7,640 nucleotides of DNA from JANXQG01 sp037147235 (lineage in GTDB: Bacteria; Planctomycetota; Planctomycetia; Pirellulales; Thermoguttaceae): the NCBI GenBank assembly GCA_037147235.1, contig JBAWVO010000307.1:1-7640 (forward strand). Reading direction: 5' to 3'. The translations under genes and the position numbers were made by a program. Under the pieces are notes generated by a model, which saw nothing but the letters and a program-made list of their open reading frames with translations, searched no databases and was not told the DNA's origin. This document shows positions 5,680 to 7,640 of the stretch, piece by piece. Each line of letters opens with the position of its first letter. Position 1 is the stretch's first letter.

Positions 5680-5790
5680 TGCTGCCCTTCGTCGTAGTGT
5701 TTGAGCAGGCCGCCGAGCGTTTCATGGCAGACGACCTTCTCCATCTTTGTGTCGATCGGCGAAATAGCAAGTCTCTGAATCCACTTCGGC
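5680..5790 (-). pseudogene. Possible C-terminal scrap of an integrase-core transposase
   Basis: Read on the minus strand, this part of the gap between the DUF1569 and fasciclin genes gives VPKWIQRLAISPIDTKMEKV followed by VCHETLGGLLKHYDEG. The motif C-H-E-x-L-G-G-L-L-K-H-Y matches, as I remember it, the very end of DDE integrase-core transposases common in planctomycetes, which normally finish in LGGLLKHYxRxAA. Here the last residues differ, and no N-terminal or catalytic part is present within the window. There is no RBS-led start. I treat it as a degenerate insertion-sequence remnant, with low to moderate certainty. Confidence 0.35.
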
Positions 5791-5877
5791 ACGCTCAGCG
5801 AACAATCTCCTGTAAGCCAAAAGCAACGGGCCGTCCGATTCGTGACATGCCCACCACCCCCTATTATGGAGATTCTC

Positions 5878-6714
5878 ATGCAGATCATTCGCTTCACTGC
5901 CTTCGCAGTTCTCATGCTGCTTACCCTAACAATCAGTCCCGCCTCAGCTAAGGACGGGTGCCCCCTCGCGGCACTCAGCGGTCACTGTACCACAAGCGAG
6001 ACCGCCGCGAAGAACATCGTCGAAATTGCCGCAGCCGCAGGCAAGTTCAAGACCTTGCTAGCAGCGGCACAAGCCGCTGGCCTCGCAGGTACGTTGCAGG
6101 GCGATGGGCCATTCACCGTGTTCGCCCCCACGGATGAAGCGTTCGCCAAGCTGCCGAAGGGCACGGTGGAGACCCTACTCAAGCCCGAGAACAAGGACAA
6201 GCTGGCCGCGATCCTGAAATATCACGTCGTGCCCGGGAACGTTAAGCTCGCTAAGGCCCTGGAAGTTGGCCAGGGCAAGACTGTGCTGGGACCGAGCCTG
6301 GGCATCAATTTCGCCGATGGCCGGGTGAAGATCGGTACGGCCAACCTGGTGACCGCTGACATAGCCGCGTCCAACGGCACAATTCATGTGATCGACAGCG
6401 TGTTGCTTCCGCCAGCACCACCCGCGGAAGCATCCAGTCCCGCCAAGGCCCGCAAGCTGGTTGAACTGGCGATCGAACGCGGTGTGCCGCTATTCAACGC
6501 CGGCCAAACTGAGGCGTGCAAGTCGGTCTATGAGGTTACGGCCGAGGCGTTAGTAAGCATGCCGGCTTCCACTTTGACCACAAATGATCGCGATAAGCTT
6601 ACCGGGGCATTGGACGCAATCAAGGACCAAACCTCGGTAAGAGAACAAGCTTGGACTTTGCGGCATGCCCTGGACGCGGTACGCGAGAACCTAGATGTTG
6701 CGGCTGCCGACTGA
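5878..6714 (+). CDS. Secreted fasciclin (FAS1) domain protein with a C-terminal helical domain
   Basis: 278 residues. The ATG at 5878 is chosen over in-frame ATGs at 5842 and 5866 because GGAG (5868-5871) lies 6 bases before it and because the signal peptide then begins properly: MQIIRFTAFAVLMLLTLTIS with cleavage after ASA (~24). One FAS1 domain spans ~46-178, with the H1 motif FTVFAPTDEAFAKLP, the YH motif in ILKYHVVPG and the H2 motif NGTIHVIDSVLLPP. FAS1 domains mediate adhesion or matrix contacts outside the cell. After a Pro/Ala linker (179-188), residues ~189-272 form a second, helical domain (KARKLVELAIERGVPLFNAG, TEACKSVYEVTAEAL, REQAWTLRHALDAV). I recall the AIERGVPLFNAGQ-type domain as a recurrent appendage in secreted or c-type cytochrome-associated proteins of planctomycetes; its role is unknown. 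Cys28 and Cys37 near the mature N-terminus could pair. An intrinsic terminator follows 26 bases after the stop. The gene looks intact. Confidence 0.9.
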   Translation: MQIIRFTAFAVLMLLTLTISPASAKDGCPLAALSGHCTTSETAAKNIVEIAAAAGKFKTLLAAAQAAGLAGTLQGDGPFTVFAPTDEAFAKLPKGTVETLLKPENKDKLAAILKYHVVPGNVKLAKALEVGQGKTVLGPSLGINFADGRVKIGTANLVTADIAASNGTIHVIDSVLLPPAPPAEASSPAKARKLVELAIERGVPLFNAGQTEACKSVYEVTAEALVSMPASTLTTNDRDKLTGALDAIKDQTSVREQAWTLRHALDAVRENLDVAAAD

Positions 6715-6740
6715 AGCGGATTGCCAGATTGAACGTGTTT

Positions 6741-6768
6741 AAGACCACGCTTTGCGGCGTGGTCTTTT
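6741..6768 (+). terminator. Rho-independent terminator after the fasciclin gene
   Basis: A perfect 10-bp stem AAGACCACGC (6741-6750) / GCGTGGTCTT (6757-6766) with a 6-base loop is followed by a short T-run. It lies 26 bases after the fasciclin stop and ends that transcript. The T-run is brief (TTTT then C), so termination may be moderate. The A-rich 5' side of the stem means it could also act weakly on the opposite strand. Confidence 0.8.
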
Positions 6769-6868
6769 CGTTGGTGGGTTGCAGTGACTCGACATCTGGC
6801 CGAAACTCGGCGTCGGAGACCATTCGTTGTGGAAATTCATCTCAAGAACAAAAAGCGGCGGCTGATTC

Positions 6869-7069
6869 CTAGCAGGCAGGTTTTGGCTGGTCTTCAGACT
6901 TTGTACCAAGGGGACCAGCTTCGTTATTGGTGGTTGTGCCTGCGGAGTTGGTTTGGGCATTGGCACGCTGCCAGTGGCTGAAGATGTCCACGTCAAACCA
7001 ATACGGCAGCGATTCCTGCGAGACGAGCGACTCGTTGGTCTTAGATCTGCTCTTCCGTGTTCGGGCCAT
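6869..7069 (-). CDS. Hypothetical 66-residue protein (uncertain)
   Basis: ATG at 7069-7067 with GGAG about 8 bases upstream on the minus strand; stop TAG at 6871-6869. The product begins with a basic tail (MARTRKSRSKTNESL), has an aromatic core (SLPYWFDVDIFSHWQRANAQ) and ends in a polar, probably disordered stretch (TTTNNEAGPLGTKSEDQ). I do not recognise it. The RBS and the protein-like composition argue that it is real, but it is short and alone in a gene-poor region. It could equally be the 5' end of a gene that was truncated when the surrounding island decayed. Confidence 0.4.
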   Translation of the reverse strand: MARTRKSRSKTNESLVSQESLPYWFDVDIFSHWQRANAQTNSAGTTTNNEAGPLGTKSEDQPKPAC

Positions 7070-7422
7070 GTCGAGACTCCATCAAGACGTAGAATGGTTC
7101 GTTTCAGCAGTTTCTACGATCTGGACACCTGGTTAGTTCGCCAAGACCAGCACGAACTCACGATATTAACAAGGTTTATTTGCCATGGATCACCAGAACC
7201 GGAACACTGGGCTTTTGGGATCGATCCTGAGGTACCGGCTTGGTACGAGTTGCCAGATTGAGCAGTTGAAGTTGCAGGGCCAAGAGGTTGGCTGGCTGCT
7301 CAGACGGAGTTGCTGCTACATTAGCCATCGGAGGGGGTTCTCGGTATAGACTGACCGTGCAGGCCTATCTGTGCTTTCGTCGCCGATGCGGGTGAAATGA
7401 ACCGACGCCTGCAAACCTAGCG

Positions 7423-7459
7423 TGTGTCGGGCCAAGAAATCTGACACAAATCTGACACA
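7423..7459. repeat. Tandem 11-bp direct repeat AATCTGACACA x2 with an inverted partner
   Basis: AATCTGACACA occurs back to back at 7438-7448 and 7449-7459. TGTGTC at 7423-7428 is the inverted complement of GACACA at 7443-7448. On the minus strand the block reads TGTGTCAGATTTGTGTCAGATT, which resembles insertion-sequence ends or integrase arm-type sites. No transposase gene is adjacent. Confidence 0.6.
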
Positions 7460-7461
7460 AT

Positions 7462-7481
7462 ATGGGCCATATAGAGCCCAT
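7462..7481. repeat. Short inverted repeat ATGGGC/GCCCAT
   Basis: ATGGGC (7462-7467) and GCCCAT (7476-7481) flank an 8-base spacer. The 6-bp stem is not followed by a T-run, so it is not a terminator. It may be part of the recombination or binding region around the tRNA fragment. Confidence 0.4.
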
Positions 7482-7505
7482 GCGAGTCCCTTGCTACGGA
7501 AGCAT

Positions 7506-7532
7506 GAAATCGAGCTAATCCGTTACGATTTC
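7506..7532. repeat. Inverted repeat GAAATCG/CGATTTC
   Basis: GAAATCG (7506-7512) and CGATTTC (7526-7532) are perfect complements with a 13-base spacer. TACGATTT recurs as a direct copy at 7524-7531 and 7576-7583, just before the tRNA-like sequence. Such short paired sites are compatible with integrase or excisionase binding, but no protein evidence is in the window. Confidence 0.4.
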
Positions 7533-7583
7533 GGGACTTGCAACCTAAGTGTCCTACAAGTGCCATGTAAGGCAAATACGATT

Positions 7584-7640
7584 TAGCTAGGTTGAGGGCC
7601 TAGTGGCCGCAAGGTCGTGCAGGTTCAAGTCCTGTTTCCC
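7584..7640 (+). tRNA. 3' part of a tRNA-Leu(GAG), 5' half not found; possible attachment-site remnant (runs off the window)
   Basis: The anticodon arm CTAGG (7587-7591) / CCTAG (7599-7603) encloses the 7-base loop TTGAGGG with anticodon GAG at 7594-7596, which reads Leu codons CUC/CUU. A class II variable arm follows (GGCC, GCAA loop, GGTC at 7605-7616), then a T arm with stem GCAGG/CCTGT and loop TTCAAGT (7619-7635), and the start of the 3' acceptor strand TTCCC (7636-7640). The 5' side does not fit: no strand ending in GGGAA for the acceptor stem and no canonical D arm occur in the ~45 bases before the anticodon stem. The 3' half of a tRNA gene without its 5' half is typical of the distal end of an element integrated into tRNA. 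The last acceptor bases and any CCA are beyond the window. Confidence 0.65.

Larger units (their letters stand above)
7070..7583. other. Gene-poor stretch beside the tRNA fragment, repeats only
   Basis: No convincing gene is present. A plus-strand frame from ATG 7094 to 7261 ends in HWAFGIDPEVPAWYELPD, which is somewhat protein-like, but it has no good RBS. Another from ATG 7185 to 7349 is rich in Arg, Leu and Cys, with only a weak AAGG upstream. From about 7420 onward the sequence carries several short direct and inverted repeats, as is often seen next to integration sites. Confidence 0.45.

Noticed and set aside
6719..7261. TTGCCAGATTGA repeated near 6721 and 7250
   Set aside because: Again a 12-bp identity without extended similarity; chance is sufficient.
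1735..7349. 12-bp match TTCTCGGTATAG at 1735-1746 and 7338-7349, suggestive of element ends
   Set aside because: A single 12-bp identity is expected about once or twice by chance in a window this size, and the flanks do not continue to match.
7185..7349. 54-codon ORF starting MDHQNRNTGLLGS
   Set aside because: The RBS is weak, the sequence is Arg/Cys-rich without domain signal, and it overlaps another equally weak frame.

Overview
The window reads like an accessory stretch of a bacterial chromosome, most likely from a planctomycete or a close relative. This is inferred from family content: a DUF4139-type leader, a DUF1569 (DinB-like) protein, a basic protein with a duplicated HTH-like module, a secreted fasciclin protein and a remnant of an integrase-core transposase. 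No marker gene settles the taxonomy. Most genes have readable Shine-Dalgarno sequences (GGAGG or AAGGAGG types).

Layout. Bases 1-274 hold the 3' part of a chimeric reading frame. It joins a signal peptide plus the start of a DUF4139-type protein to an internal piece of a type I restriction methylase (HsdM). Convergent to it, a two-gene minus-strand operon (1327 down to 293) encodes an unknown 115-residue protein and a ferritin-like protein. After a gene-free stretch, an 83-residue orphan (1795-2046) has a near-perfect RBS. Next come a 379-base gap, a 41-codon ORF and, overlapping it by ATGA, a 456-residue triple-PAS protein with no transmitter or output domain. The 41-codon ORF resembles the extreme N-terminus of PAS sensor kinases.

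From 4138 to 6714 four plus-strand genes look intact: a lysine-rich duplicated-HTH protein, a GlsB/YeaQ/YmgE-type membrane protein, a DUF1569 protein and a secreted FAS1 (fasciclin) protein that ends at a good intrinsic terminator. The first three are separated by 45-base gaps and may be one transcription unit. An antisense scrap that looks like a transposase C-terminus lies in the gap before the fasciclin gene.

The last 870 bases are gene-poor. They hold one possible 66-residue minus-strand ORF, short direct and inverted repeats, and at the very end the anticodon arm, variable arm and T arm of a tRNA-Leu(GAG) with no matching 5' half. That is the pattern left at the far end of an element integrated into a tRNA gene.

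Overall, two gene fusions or truncations, a transposase scrap and a tRNA 3' fragment point to a recombination-worn island. It carries small stress or sensory genes (ferritin-like, PAS, YeaQ-like, FAS1). I see no complete defence or mobile system, and nothing proves that these genes work together.
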